This document shows positions 38,336 to 50,695 of a stretch of DNA of 64,000 nucleotides, in pieces. Origin of the DNA: Acanthochlamys bracteata. Taxonomy: Eukaryota > Streptophyta > Magnoliopsida > Pandanales > Velloziaceae. A model generated the notes under the pieces. It was not told the origin of the DNA. It ran no database searches and saw nothing but the letters and a program-made list of their open reading frames with translations. A program made the position numbers and the translations under genes. The DNA is taken from the NCBI GenBank assembly GCA_019914995.1, contig CM034133.1:9318495-9382494 (forward strand), read 5' to 3'. Each line of letters opens with the position of its first letter. Position 1 is the stretch's first letter.

Positions 38336-41300
38336 ACCAGCATCCTTACGAACTAAGTTGGTCAGTTCAATAGTAATAATAAGAAATTCTAGATTATTAT
38401 GAGTTAATAGGACACGTTGAGAAGTTGTTGATGAAGTCGAGGAAGGACATGCGTGCCAAGTGGTTGCTGTAGTGAAATAATAAGAGATTTTGACGGTTTG
38501 TTAGAGGTGTTTACTGATGTTCTGGGTATTTCTTTCTGTCACGCTGTAATGCTAGGTGGCAGAGATAAGATTTTGGTAGCAGTATGTTGTTGACTAATTT
38601 AAGGTTTTTGGTTATAAAATGTTCACACCGATTCGTTTAAAATCAAAATTTATTTATGTGATATTAATTTAGGCAGACTTTGGGCTCGTTTTAAATACAT
38701 CAAATTTTTGTTTGTTCTTTTCAATTATCATATAAATTTCATATTTTCATATCAAATTTTATTTTATTAAAATTTAATCCAAAATTTTATTTTACTATAA
38801 ATATTATTTTGAATTCTATTCTATCAAATTTTATTTTATAAAATTTATTTTGCGACACTCAGCTATATGCATTTAAAAGGCCCTATTGAAGAAAGACGCA
38901 AGATCATAATTGCATTGAATTGCAACATAACAAATATTTGATTTTGCTAATAATTAAATTGCATAAAATTGCAGCATCACATATTTTAACCTGCCAGGAA
39001 AACAACAAATGAATCAAAGGAATATGACTTTTAGTTATATTTGCAAGCAGTGAGATATGTTTCATAGTTTTTCATGCGAGATTCCAGTAGCATTCACCAT
39101 CAGGATCTTCGGTATCATGTTCTTGTGGTCATTGCAGAAAGCAAACAACTTAATGGAAATTACTCTCTCGTCTTTGGCATCTAAATCATCCAAGGCTTCT
39201 TCATTCGCGACAAATACATCAATGATGGGCTCACAGAGACACCGATCTTTTTTTTTTTTTTTCTTTTTTTTTGTTTTCTGATTAAAAGCTATCACAGACT
39301 TGTATTAGTAAATTACACGGTTCAGATGACAACTTAAAACAATGAAGACAAATACAGTCAATGCCACACCCCATACAGAATGTAAACATTGTTTTACAAC
39401 TGCGTTCTCTGTTTTTTTCTTTTCACTTTTGAATAAAAGCGATTATATGTATCCGTAGTATTGAATTCCTAAATTAAAATGATCGATCAATTATTAAAAA
39501 GTAATAAATTACTACATATAAATACATAGATTATTAAGCTTATTAAATCATTGTCTAGTTTGATTAAATTTAATACGAATTGCTAGTTCATTTTTAAATT
39601 GACTAATTTATTTTTTTAGCTTGACACTATCTGTATATTTTTTTACTATCAATTCAGTCCTAATTTAATTTAGAAGCTCAACCATTTTCACCTCTAGCAA
39701 GCTGACTAGTTTTATTTTATCAATTCTGATATTAATTATATAATTTAATTTCTAAATTAAAATAATTGATCAATTATTTAAAAATTATTATTTTTTATAT
39801 ATAAATATACGTCTATTCTATACTTAACAAATGTGAGATATTTAACATGAAGGAATAGCGGCTCAAGAAGAACTCAGCGCATTGTTTGTTGGGTGTTTAC
39901 TGATCAAAAGGAAGGAATAGCTACTTAGTTAACAGTAGATTAAAAAAAATTAGAAAGTTGCCAAATATGTTTTCCAAAACTAACAGCCAAACAGATTCTA
40001 ACTTGTGTGCGGATTAAGTGGGCCTATAATTTATAGCCCGTTACCTTTTAAGACAAAAGTTCTTTTAGGCCGATAGACTATATTACCCATTAACATCACA
40101 AGACCCACTAAGAAATTAAATTTTCGAAGTTAATTACTTGGTTTTTCTTTAAACTGGTATTAATAACCATTACAAATAAATGTAACATAATCGATTAACT
40201 GTTCGAAACCTATCGTGAAAACGAAGATCGTTTTGTTGAGTTATTCTTATTAATTAAGAAGCTTTTGCTTTTTTTTTTTTTCTTTTGAAAGTTGTTACTA
40301 TAACACTTTTGCTTTAAGAATAGTAGTGGTCCTTAGTAGCCATTTAATTTATAAAGGTATCTATTTTGTAACGTATTAACTTTTTCTTTCTTAAAAGTCT
40401 TTTAAATTTTTATTTCCAAAATCTTATCCAATATTTTGATTTTTTTTTTCAAAATTTAAAAATGAATTAAACTGTTATATATATAATTTGTTTTGTGTGT
40501 ATATATGTATAAATTATGAGAATATAGCCACTCAAGCTGTCTATATTTTTAATTTTGACCGTTGATTAATTAACTTCAACGATTAAGATGAATAAGAAAT
40601 TAAACTAATTGTTATGTTTTTATTACTTATTAAAATGAAGAAATATGAACAAGACTGGTTTTTCAATGTTGAAATTTAGAATACCTCAAAACTTAGACAG
40701 TGTGAAATTTTTTTTTTTTCTCTTACGATGAATCTTCAAAATCATGGTTGTCGTCTTTACGGGAAGCACGGATTAATCAAACTTTAGTTTTTTAATGTAA
40801 CCAAAATCTTTGAACACTTTTAAATGATTTACGTAATGAAAAGCCGTGGCGTCGAGAACCACATCGATTTTAATTTTTGTATCCCTTTAAAACAAAAGCT
40901 TTGGGTGAGTCATAATAAAAAAATCATTATGAATGTTAAGAATGTATTTTATTTGTTTATAAATGATACGAATAATTTAAAAATATAAAAAAAGAGTTAA
41001 GATTAGTCACGCATAGATAAAAAATAAAATTAAAAATAGTTCATATATTAGTATATTTCTGAATCTATTGGATTAAAGTTTTAAAATATATTAAACTTCT
41101 AGTATATATGCACGTTTATTAAGTAAATTTTTTTTTAAATTACCTTTAGAATGTTGTATTTCCATAACATATGATATTAGAACTGATAATTCGGTTGCGC
41201 TCTCTAGCGATTGACCCATAATGTAGCTCTTATTGATAGCGTGATGAGCTAGTCAAGATAAAATATAAATAACTTATATTTTAGAGAGGAGATTATTGAA

Positions 41301-41722
41301 TATAAGTAATGAGTTATACTAGTCTCATATAAATAAAAGTTTAAAATAAAACGTGAATTTATATATTAGAAAATTTTTAAACTTATTGACTTAAGTTTTA
41401 AAGTTGTATTAAGCTTTCTAATATATGTGCGTGAGAGTAAAATTTTATTTTAGATTGGCTCGTCCGGTGTTGTTGTTGTAGTTCTACAACATAAATATAA
41501 AAAGTCATACCTAAGAAAATTTACTTTCAGATTATTTACTGAAAATTAATAAATCTTAAGTAAAGCAGAGAAAAAGCGAGCATCTTTATTTTCCAACACA
41601 AAAATTCTTCTATATTATGTTGAGATACTAACTATACATTTTCTTCCGTAGAAACAAAAGAAAAAAAAAAAAGAAATACTTAAAACTTTTTTTCGCTATA
41701 CAAGTTATATAAGCTAGAAAAA
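38336..41722. other. Gene-free spacer between RCI2 and the Aux/IAA gene
   Basis: The region is AT-rich. A coding-like frame without known relatives occurs on the minus strand at about 39062-39252, next to a long A/T homopolymer run at 39247-39271. No other supported feature is seen; the last part probably holds the 3' UTR of the Aux/IAA gene. Confidence 0.45.
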
Positions 41723-42701
41723 CTAGCACTTATCTGCTCTTGTGATCTTTAATCTTTTCACAGTAGTCAAAAATAACCTGCAGGAAAAATTTTATAAAAA
41801 AACTTGAAAAGATTAATAACATACAATTTCACTAATTAATTTTGATAAAATTCATACGGAATCAGAAAAAAAAAATCATGTAATTTAACATACTCCCAAG
41901 GGACGTCTCCAACCATCATCCAATCTCCTTCTTTATCTTCATAAGTTAGAACATAAGTTTTATTATTGAACGAAGAAGCTGATTGCTTAAGATCAAGGTC
42001 CACTGCATTGCAAGATAATTAATCACATAATATCAATCAACAAACTAAATAATATGAAGATCAATAAAAAATACTTACATAAAATGGTTGTTCGAAACAT
42101 TTGAGAAAGTTTTGTGATTAAACTTGGGTAGTTTGAATGTGCAAGCAAATCCAATTTTCTACCTATTAGAATTCCTTCCATGTAAACCTTCACAAATAAA
42201 GTTTCCAGGCGGTGATGATTTTGATTTTCGTTGTTCGATGAATTTGCTGCTGCTGCAAGTAGTGCGTTCCTAAGAAACGGTTTGATCGGTGGCCAATTAG
42301 ATTTCTCTTCCCTAAATAAAAAATTGGCAACAATTAAAGAAAAATTCAGAAAAAGTTTATGTTAAAATCTTGTGAAAAGAATCAGGAAACTTATCTGATG
42401 AGAAAACGTAAGCCCAAAAAATCCTTTCACCTTCTGTTTGTAGAAATTAATTGGGGAAAAGAAAGAAAGAGAGAAAATCTTAAACTTGTATTTGTTGATA
42501 CCTTGTTGTTGAATGATGATTTTGTGAAATCCTTACTCCTAGCTTGAGATCAGTTGTTCTCAAGTTATCTCTCCTCGATGAAGACGAACAGGAAGAAGAA
42601 CAAGTAGCAGCAGGAGAGATTGTTGCAGGGGGATGGCTGCTGCTATCAATGGAAGAAGAATTAGAAGAAGATGAACAACTGTTTTTTCCTTGCTTTTCCA
42701 T
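41723..42701 (-). CDS. Non-canonical Aux/IAA repressor, IAA31/IAA20/IAA30-like
   Basis: Minus-strand exons 42701-42502, 42311-42079, 42002-41894 and 41777-41723 (GT-AG) encode 198 residues. Aux/IAA proteins repress auxin response factors in the nucleus. A Ser-rich N-terminus leads to a degenerate domain I ([10 protein letters not shown]), then a degron variant [12 protein letters not shown] in place of VGWPPV, as in IAA31. The PB1 domain runs from [19 protein letters not shown] (invariant Lys K108) through [20 protein letters not shown] (acidic OPCA motif) to [18 protein letters not shown] weakened degron predicts a longer-lived repressor; this is known for IAA31 and IAA20 and inferred here. 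A TATATATAAATC box at 42773-42784 lies about 75 bp upstream of the ATG. Confidence 0.9.
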
Positions 42702-42772
42702 TTCAGAACAAATTCAAGAGTATTGAGAGAAGAAACAAAGAACAATGGATTTATTATCTTTCATTGCCCTTG

Positions 42773-42784
42773 ATTTATATATAC
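42773..42784 (-). promoter_or_regulatory. TATA box of the Aux/IAA gene
   Basis: On the minus strand the sequence TATATATAAATC lies about 75 bp before the ATG, a normal distance for a short leader. Possible auxin-response cores (TGTCTC at 43753 and GAGACA at 44387) are 1-1.7 kb upstream. Confidence 0.5.
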
Positions 42785-45700
42785 AAATTTGTTTAAATAG
42801 AGTTTAATTTTAGTTAATTAATTCATTTAACTGTTTAATCATGTTGTTTTGCTATGACACGTATTCTAATCTTGGGCAACAAAAAAAAAAATCTAAAACT
42901 TAAAATGTTTAACCTTATGAAATTTTTAATTTAAAAAATATAAAAACTTACGTTATAAAATTTTATTATTATATATTATTATCATTTAGATATAAAAATA
43001 AAATTTATTTTAAAATTTTTTAAATATTTTTTATTCTAAATTTTTTTTTTAATATTGAGCACTGCCAATCTTCTAAAAGAAAAACTTTCACGGTTAGTAG
43101 TAGGTGATCAAGATTATTATTGGTGTTAAGAGTAATCAAATTTCTTGGATATAAAGATAAATAAAATTAAAAACAAACTAATTCATATATTAAATAATTT
43201 TAGTTTTAATCTATTAAATTTGTGAATTAGATTGAACTTTTTAATATATACCCGATTTTAGTTTGAACTTTTTATTTTAATTAACTACTTGGCTGCTATA
43301 TCTCTAATCAAATTTGTTCGATATAAAAGATGAGCCAAATTAATCTCATTAAAGAAAAAAAAAAATGAAAACTAGCGTATATATTAAAAAATTTTAGATT
43401 TATTATATTAAAATTTTGGATTAGATTGAAAATTTTAATACATGACCGAATTTTAGAATGGATTTTTTATTTTTATTATTTTTTGATATTGTAAAATAAT
43501 TAAACTTTGTTATTTTTTTCTTTTTAAAATAAACGATTGCCATGTAAATAAAAAAATAGCAGCAATATTTCGATAATTAATTTTATTAAGGAACAAATTA
43601 TCAGCCTACTAATTCAATTATTACTAATAAATTTGAAAAGTTATCTATGCTGATTAAAGAAATAATTTTTATGAAAATAATCGTCATAATCATATATCGC
43701 ACTCTCATTTCATTTCAATTTCTTTTTCAAAGTTTGTCTTGTGTTTTACATTTGTCTCTCTAATCTTCGACAAATATTAATTTCTTTGCCTCGCAGTTTG
43801 TAGTAAATATTTATTAAGGAAAATTCGAATCTAGTCTTTCTTTTTGACGATTACTGATTTCAATTAGAGTGTGATTAATTTGATCAGAATTTAAATTTTT
43901 GCAAAAAATTATTTTGAAACTTATTTCCAAATATCTCAATATAAAATAATTTTAAGCTAATTTTAATCACATTAAAATATAAAAATTACACTTATTTTAC
44001 TAGTTTCAATTTTTTTGAAAACTGCTTAAGGAGTTATTTGGAATTGTTTATGAAAATTATTTTTGATAAAATTTTATTAATAATTATTTTATTATTTTTT
44101 AATAAAAAATAAAACTTATTTTTTAAAAATATTAGTATTTCTAAACATTCCCGGCAGTAGACTTTTAGGGTGTGTTTTTTTGGCTCTGAAGTAAGTTATT
44201 TAGAAGTGAGTTCTTAGAAGTGAGTTGTTAAAAATAGTGTTATTGAAAGTGATGTGTTATTTTTGTATTGGAAAATATGTTGAAAGTGATTTCTTATATT
44301 CTTTTTGTAATAAAAAGTGAGTTAGAAGTGACTTTTTAATAGAAAAAAAGTGATTTTTTGGTGAAAAAAAACGCACCCTTAATAAAGAGACACAACGGGA
44401 CACAGTGTCTTTGAAAGTTGTTTGTTAGAAAAAGATTTAATTGTCTTGATTAAAAAGAATTAATTCTTTGTGAAAAGACATGAAAGCAACTTCAAGGAAG
44501 ACATGTTATCAACTAGAAAAGTAAAAGAGAAACAATTCTATCGATCTAATCAACAAACATGTTCCCTCAGCAAACAAACTAAAGTTTCCTTTTTTTTATT
44601 TTTATTTTCTTTGTTACTTTTATTTTCATCCCTAAAAACTACAAGTTAATAAAAGTATAAAACTTTGTTCTTGAAAGTTTAATCTATCTAAAAATTTGAG
44701 ACTATTATTATTAGTTACAGATTAATTACATGATTAGTTACTCTAAAAGTATAAAAGGTTTAATTTTTTTTCAATAACATGATTAGTGAAACAGGGAGTG
44801 TAAGGAAGTTTCAAGTCTTACTTTTTTTTTTTTTTAATATCTTAATTAACTAGAGAGGGGACATAAAGTTAGTCTTGATCCATAAGAAATGGCAATTGAA
44901 TTGATAATGCATTACAAAAAAAAGTAAGCAAAAAGAAGTTGATGTTTTTCAATATTGTTTCTTTCTTGAAATTATTACAAAAATAAACTTCACATTCTAT
45001 ATTAGTTGTGTTCTTTTCATCTTTACAACTCATTTTTCTATATTTAAAATTATTTTTGGTTCACATTTAATTAAGAAAAAAATTTAAAAAAATTATTTTT
45101 AACTTATTTTTTTAAAAATCCATATTTAATAATATTAACTTTTTAATAATTCATTTTCTATAAACGCACCGATTGTGTCCCATTCGGTTCTTCATCTGTA
45201 CTGGTTGCTAATGATAGAGCAGAGCACTGGTTGAAACGCATAGTATTTGTTGGAATTATTTTAAACTGTTGTTTTTTGTGAATGCATGGTATGGCACTTT
45301 GTGTACTGCACAAGCATTGAATTGAACCAACTTTGGATCTCTACAAGTTTGATTTCTTTTGCTCAAACATGTCTTCATTAACTTCTTCCTACTACTTCAG
45401 CTGGTCAGTCAAAAGACAGAAGATTTCTATTACACTTTTTAAGGATCACTGCCTTCTAATACAATAGACATACAAAAATCTTGAATTTTGTTTTGTGTTG
45501 GTGAGAAAAGTGAGTTTTTAAGTTTGAAAAAAGAGTTATTCTTGAGTTAGTGAATCCATGTACTAATTAAAGCCCTTAAAATTTTGGGGAACGCAAAGAA
45601 TGTTAATTCATGAAAATAAGTGGTATAGACATGTTACATTCAACACAAGTCCCTCTTGGAATTTAAGGTGCCGTATGGTAATTATTTCAACTCCTTTTCA

Positions 45701-46442
45701 TTAATTTTTAATAATTTTTTATAATATTTTATAAAATTTATTTTAAAAATTTAAAATATTAAGGAATATACGTAATAAAATTTATTATTATTTATTATAA
45801 TTATTATTTTAGATACAAAATAATTTAAAAAAACAATTTAAATGTTCTTCATTCTAGAAATAATATTTTAAAAATACTCCCAAATATCTCTCGAGTCTTT
45901 ATAAACATCTTCTTCAATCCCATGCATCTCTTTCTAGAAAAGCTTCACAAGAAATCAAAAGATTTTGTTCAAATCATAGAAGAAAAAAAATTTTTGCTGA
46001 GCTAAAAGGTAGCCAGATAGATAGCTTAAAGTCAAGAAATAGAGACAAGGAGATGACTAACTCCTGAAAATGTAAAGTTTTTATTAAAGTCTGGAAAACA
46101 ACTTGGAGACATGTACGCCACTTGTTTCCAATTCGTTGGATATACACACCAATCACAAACCAATCGTAGAAACATCACCAAAGTTTGAAAAGTTAACCAT
46201 TAGAGTGAATCATCGTGAACGAAGTATGCGGTAAGCATGTATGGATAATATCTAGCGAAAGTCTATTTACACCAAAATGATATACAAATAGTCTACCAGC
46301 TTAAAACTTTTACAATAGGAAGCAACTCTAAGCTGCTATCTCAACATATGATATTGCAGTACAAAATTTGAAGGAGAATTGGAATATATGCACAGTTAAC
46401 TATCCGAAAGCCTGAGCTACATATACCTCATATAGGGCATGA
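42785..46442. other. Gene-free AT-rich spacer
   Basis: The region includes a clear MITE (44168-44378), a probable one at about 45005-45171 (GTTGTGTTC to AAACGCACC), and AT-rich MITE-like tracts at about 42893-43070, 44034-44155 and 45673-45893. The part near 46.2-46.4 kb is probably the PPOX1 3' UTR. I see no gene. Confidence 0.5.
44168..44378. mobile_element. Tourist-like MITE, TTA duplication
   Basis: It begins GGGTGTGTTTTTTTGGC and ends AAACGCACCC with TTA on both sides. Internal repeats of AGAAGTGAGTT-like blocks distinguish it from the AT-tract subfamily. Confidence 0.7.
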
Positions 46443-49400
46443 TTAATTGTATGCATACCGAGCTAAGTAATCTGAAATTTCTGAAGCACTTTCGAAAGCA
46501 CCTTCCACGCACCGGCCTAAGGCTACACCAGTAACGTAGTTGCCACCCAGGAACAATCCTTCAAACCCACCGTTCTTCAGTGCACCTTTGGCAGTTTCAA
46601 GAAGATCAAGATGACCGACCAAGAATTGAGGTATAGCCTGAGGCCATACCCTTACCCCGAGAACAAGAGGATCCTTTGCACTTGGGTTAATCAGCATTCT
46701 CCTAAGATCTCGATCTACTGCTTCCACAAGCTCACTATCATTCTGCAGATAGTTATTGGGCAGTTTGAAGTGAGAAAGATTTCAGTTAAGCGGATTCGTC
46801 ATAAGTTTTGAAAGATCGAGTTGGAGCTAAGAACAAGGTCAAAAGTGAGTCATCGAATTTCAGTAACTGCAGTTAATTAATGCCATCATGCCAAGGTCAC
46901 TGATTAATGAACTAATCCTACCATCTGAGAATTAAGGAATTAACTAACAATGTGGAAATTTTTTCAAAAAAATAAAATAAAAGAGGATAACATGCCTTAG
47001 ATGTAATTCCTGTGTTAGTAGCACCTCCAATGAAGTTTAGTAGCAGGACCCTTCCAGGGGGTGCTCGATTAGGAAAGAGTGCTGAGCTGTATATTGTTCC
47101 TGTTGATCCACACAAAACAATTTGCAATTAGAATCTCGAAGTAGAAACAGCTGTCAGGAACACAAGTTTGCATATGTAATGCACACTAAGATGAGTTTTG
47201 CATGTACATAAACAAGTGCGTACATGAACTTAAAGAAAAATTGAAGTAACTTATCTCCATTCGCTTGATTCCAAGAAATAGACTCCAATTAAACTAAAAG
47301 TACCAACAAAAATAAACTAGTACCTAAAGTTTCGACCCCTTGACTGCGCGGATGTAACTGGCCAAATCCTTTGAGCTCCCCATCTAATAAGCATTCTCTC
47401 CGAATTGCTTCCTTTGGATATGAAACAGATACTGCTGCCACAGGAGGGTAGTAGAACTTTGACAAAGCCTCTGCAGCATCATTCTGGAGAAAACATAAAT
47501 AGTCCTCCAAAATCATTATGTGCAAAAAGAAACTAGTAAGGGTGATATATGCATTTAACATATAAAGAGCCAGTAAAATCTTGGCATTCCAGCAAACACT
47601 ACAATCTGTCATCAAGTCTCTACATTTTGCTTTGACCATCATATATACGCAGCATCCTATCAAAATGGTAAGTTGAAAGTCTTGTCTACAACTGGGCAGC
47701 ACAATGTAGCATAATATAAGTACCACACAATCGTGGTTGGTATCTACCCAAGGATGTCCAAGATTCCTCTAATCTTCAAGCCAAAAAAATAACCACATAA
47801 GAATTAAAATATCAAATGAGCATGCAAAGGCGCTGTTATCATTTCGCTAAATATGACTTCACCCAGTAGCAAAGTAGACATATATTTGTAAATGGTATGC
47901 AAAGCATTTTCAGGAAACTCACTTCGAACAACACAGATACAACCCACACAATGCTACTCAAACAAGGCTATAACTTGTCACTTACTGATAAAGGACGTAG
48001 CAAGTTACTGGCAATGTAAGAGGGCATCGTCATCACAACACTCTTAGTCTGGATTGATGTTGTTCCTTCTGGTGTCTCATAAGTTAGCAGATACCCCTTG
48101 CCTTCCACTTTATCGATGCTGATAAGCTTCCATGAAAGCTTAACTTTGCTACCCAACCTGGAATTAGAATACAACGGTAGATAAGGCAATTAATAAAGAT
48201 ATTGAAAGAATTGGGCAGATACTAAAGAACTTGACAAAACTAGATTCAATGATTCTTTCAGTTTGAAGAATACGGATACATATTAATAAACAAAATTTTA
48301 ATTGACAATTGTTGCCATTATGAATTCAGGCAACACCAAGACATGGTATAGCAGCATGTGATGAGCGATGTGTACATTTGATGCTAAAACTGACATGTTT
48401 CTTAACAGCTATGTGAGCATTCATTTACATGATGTTTAACTAAATAATAAAGGCCTTAAATGAGTGTTACCTTGATAAAATTGCGTCAGGCAACATTCTA
48501 AGCCCTTTCCTAAATGATCCAACTGTTTGTCCCTTTGGCTTTGGCAATCGTCTGTGCAAAAACCAAATTCAGTGGGCATCGAATAAATTAACAAGTCTAT
48601 AATCAATGAGGTCATCGTCATCAGTTTCTTTACGGGTCTCTAGGTGGCTTTGGATTTTTATTTCTCTCCTGAATTGCCTTCAAAGTTCCACCAATGATGC
48701 TACCACCACTCTGTTCTAGCTTCCAAACTTTTCCAAAAGCTGCTTTCATGCTGAGCTTCGCAGGATCACCAGCATAGACACCTTCATTAGAATGATGCAG
48801 TCAGCGATAAGTACAATAGAAGAGAAATTCTTAAGAGATTGCATCTCAAAAGCATTAACAAACTCCAGTTCACATACGAAAGCAATTCTGTATCCAAAAT
48901 AGGTAATTGCAGAAAGTGTTTCACATGATAGTAAGACGCACTAACTAGATTACAAAAACAAATGCCATACTGAAAATACAATGCTAAAGAGCTACCAAAG
49001 AAGTAGCTACTTTGATGTTAAGTATGTGGTGAAACCCCAACTTGGCAAAACAGTCTAATCAGGTATAAATGGATACATTGCCTTAATTTTTCAGCAGATA
49101 ACACCTCAGACAAAATTCATACAATTCCTTCTTCAAAAGTAACATTCAGAGAGCAATAAGTTATAAAAAGGTCAGACACCTGAGCAGAATGGTTCTATGA
49201 GACGTTCAAAAACTTCACCTCCAAGGTTACGCCGTACAAAATCTTCAACGGATTCTTCACGACCCTGAAATTATATTCAATGCTAAGACATAAGCAGCAT
49301 CAATTTGCAAGTAAATTTCTGGTTTCTATCATCCAAACATATTGGTTAAGAGATATCAAAAGGACAAACCGGTGGACGAGGTCGAAGACCAATAGCACCC

Positions 49401-50695
49401 AGGCCAGCTCTTATTTTACCAGGAAAACTCATCAGATCAAAGAAAGGTAGATCAGTTGGTTTTGAAGGAACTGGCCTCAACTTGCCATTCCACAAAACAA
49501 AACGTGGAGCATTTGGGTCTCCTAGTACTAAATCGTCCTTCAAGCCATTGTCAACCTGAAAATACATCACGGAGTTTAAATTGTAATTAATTATGGAATG
49601 CACAAGAACAACCATAGACAATAAGTAAACCAGGTAGTCATCTAGCTCTTAGACTTACAATCGATACACGCTCATCACTACCGACAACACCTGAATCTTA
49701 ACAGGTCAACCTTCTTACAAATTCATTACATTATACATACTCGTTGAAGTTACGTGCAATACTTAACCCAAAGATTTGAAGAAACACCCGTCTCAATTTT
49801 GATGTGTAAATACTTTTGGGAAATTGAGAAGTTACGTTATACATACTCCATGAAGTTACATGCAATACTTAACCCAACGATTTGAAGGAACACCCATCTC
49901 AATTTTGAAGAAACACCTGTCAACCTTCTTACAAATTCATTACATTATACATACTCATTGAAGTTGCATGCAATACTTAACCCAACGATTTAGAGAAACA
50001 CCCCTCTCAATTTTGATATAAATACTTTTAGGAAACAAATTCCACTAACATTCTTCAAAATCACAAGTTCAACATGATTTGTCTGTGATTCAAGGTTCAA
50101 AATCTAACTCGTTGAAGTTAGGTGCAGGAAAAATGGAGTTTTTTCAGAAAAATACTTCAATCCTCATCAAAAGTCCCTGCGGGTATCAACAAAAAACACC
50201 GAACTGAAGTCGACATGACAACAACAGGCATAACCGAGATGAGAATTTTATCAAACCAATCGATTACCAGCACCAGACCACAAACACCAACCAACAGAAA
50301 CCCAAATTTTTCTACTAGAAATCATAACATTTTGCCATTACCGCGAGCGAAAGAATAGGATCAGACGGCTGGAAGCTGTTAGGCCCCTCTTCCCAAAGAA
50401 ACCCATCTCTCTCCACAGTCGTTATGTTCCCTCCAGCACGCTCTCTCGCTTCCGTAACAACAACTCCGTCTACACCCTTCCGAACAAGCGCGTGGGCAGT
50501 TGTGAGACCGCTGATTCCGGCGCCGACAACGACGCACTCTACCGCATCATCAGCGCCGCTGCCAAGAGCATTCGGTGATTGGATAGAAGGTATTGTTGAT
50601 GAAGCGGAGCAGCGGACTAAGTGGGTCACACTACGCCGCCGGCGAGAAGAAGTTGTCGGCGGGAAGACGGTGGGAGAGAACACGGTTGAGTTCAT
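46443..50695 (-). CDS. PPOX1: Protoporphyrinogen oxidase 1, plastid (PPOX1)
   Basis: Nine minus-strand exons, 50695-50342, 49555-49370, 49264-49180, 48781-48634, 48551-48471, 48157-47986, 47483-47324, 47099-46996 and 46742-46443, encode 529 residues. The enzyme oxidises protoporphyrinogen IX to protoporphyrin IX with FAD and oxygen, the last step shared by heme and chlorophyll synthesis, and is the target of diphenyl-ether type herbicides. A Ser/Arg-rich transit peptide covers about 1-45; the FAD motif [10 protein letters not shown] is at 55-64; then come [63 protein letters not shown] and the C-terminal [20 protein letters not shown]. Length and exon order match plastid PPO1. All introns are GT-AG except 46995-46743, which opens with GC. 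The ATG at 50695 was chosen over an in-frame upstream ATG (50815), which would add a hydrophobic, non-family segment. Confidence 0.96.
49708..50019. repeat. Three tandem-like repeats in PPOX1 intron 1
   Basis: A block starting TATACATACTC and continuing through TGCAATACTTAACCCAA to CTCAATTTTG recurs at 49732, 49838 and 49946 (periods about 106 and 108 bp). The lead-in CAACCTTCTTACAAATTC precedes copies 1 and 3 but not copy 2, suggesting duplication followed by partial loss. Confidence 0.7.
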
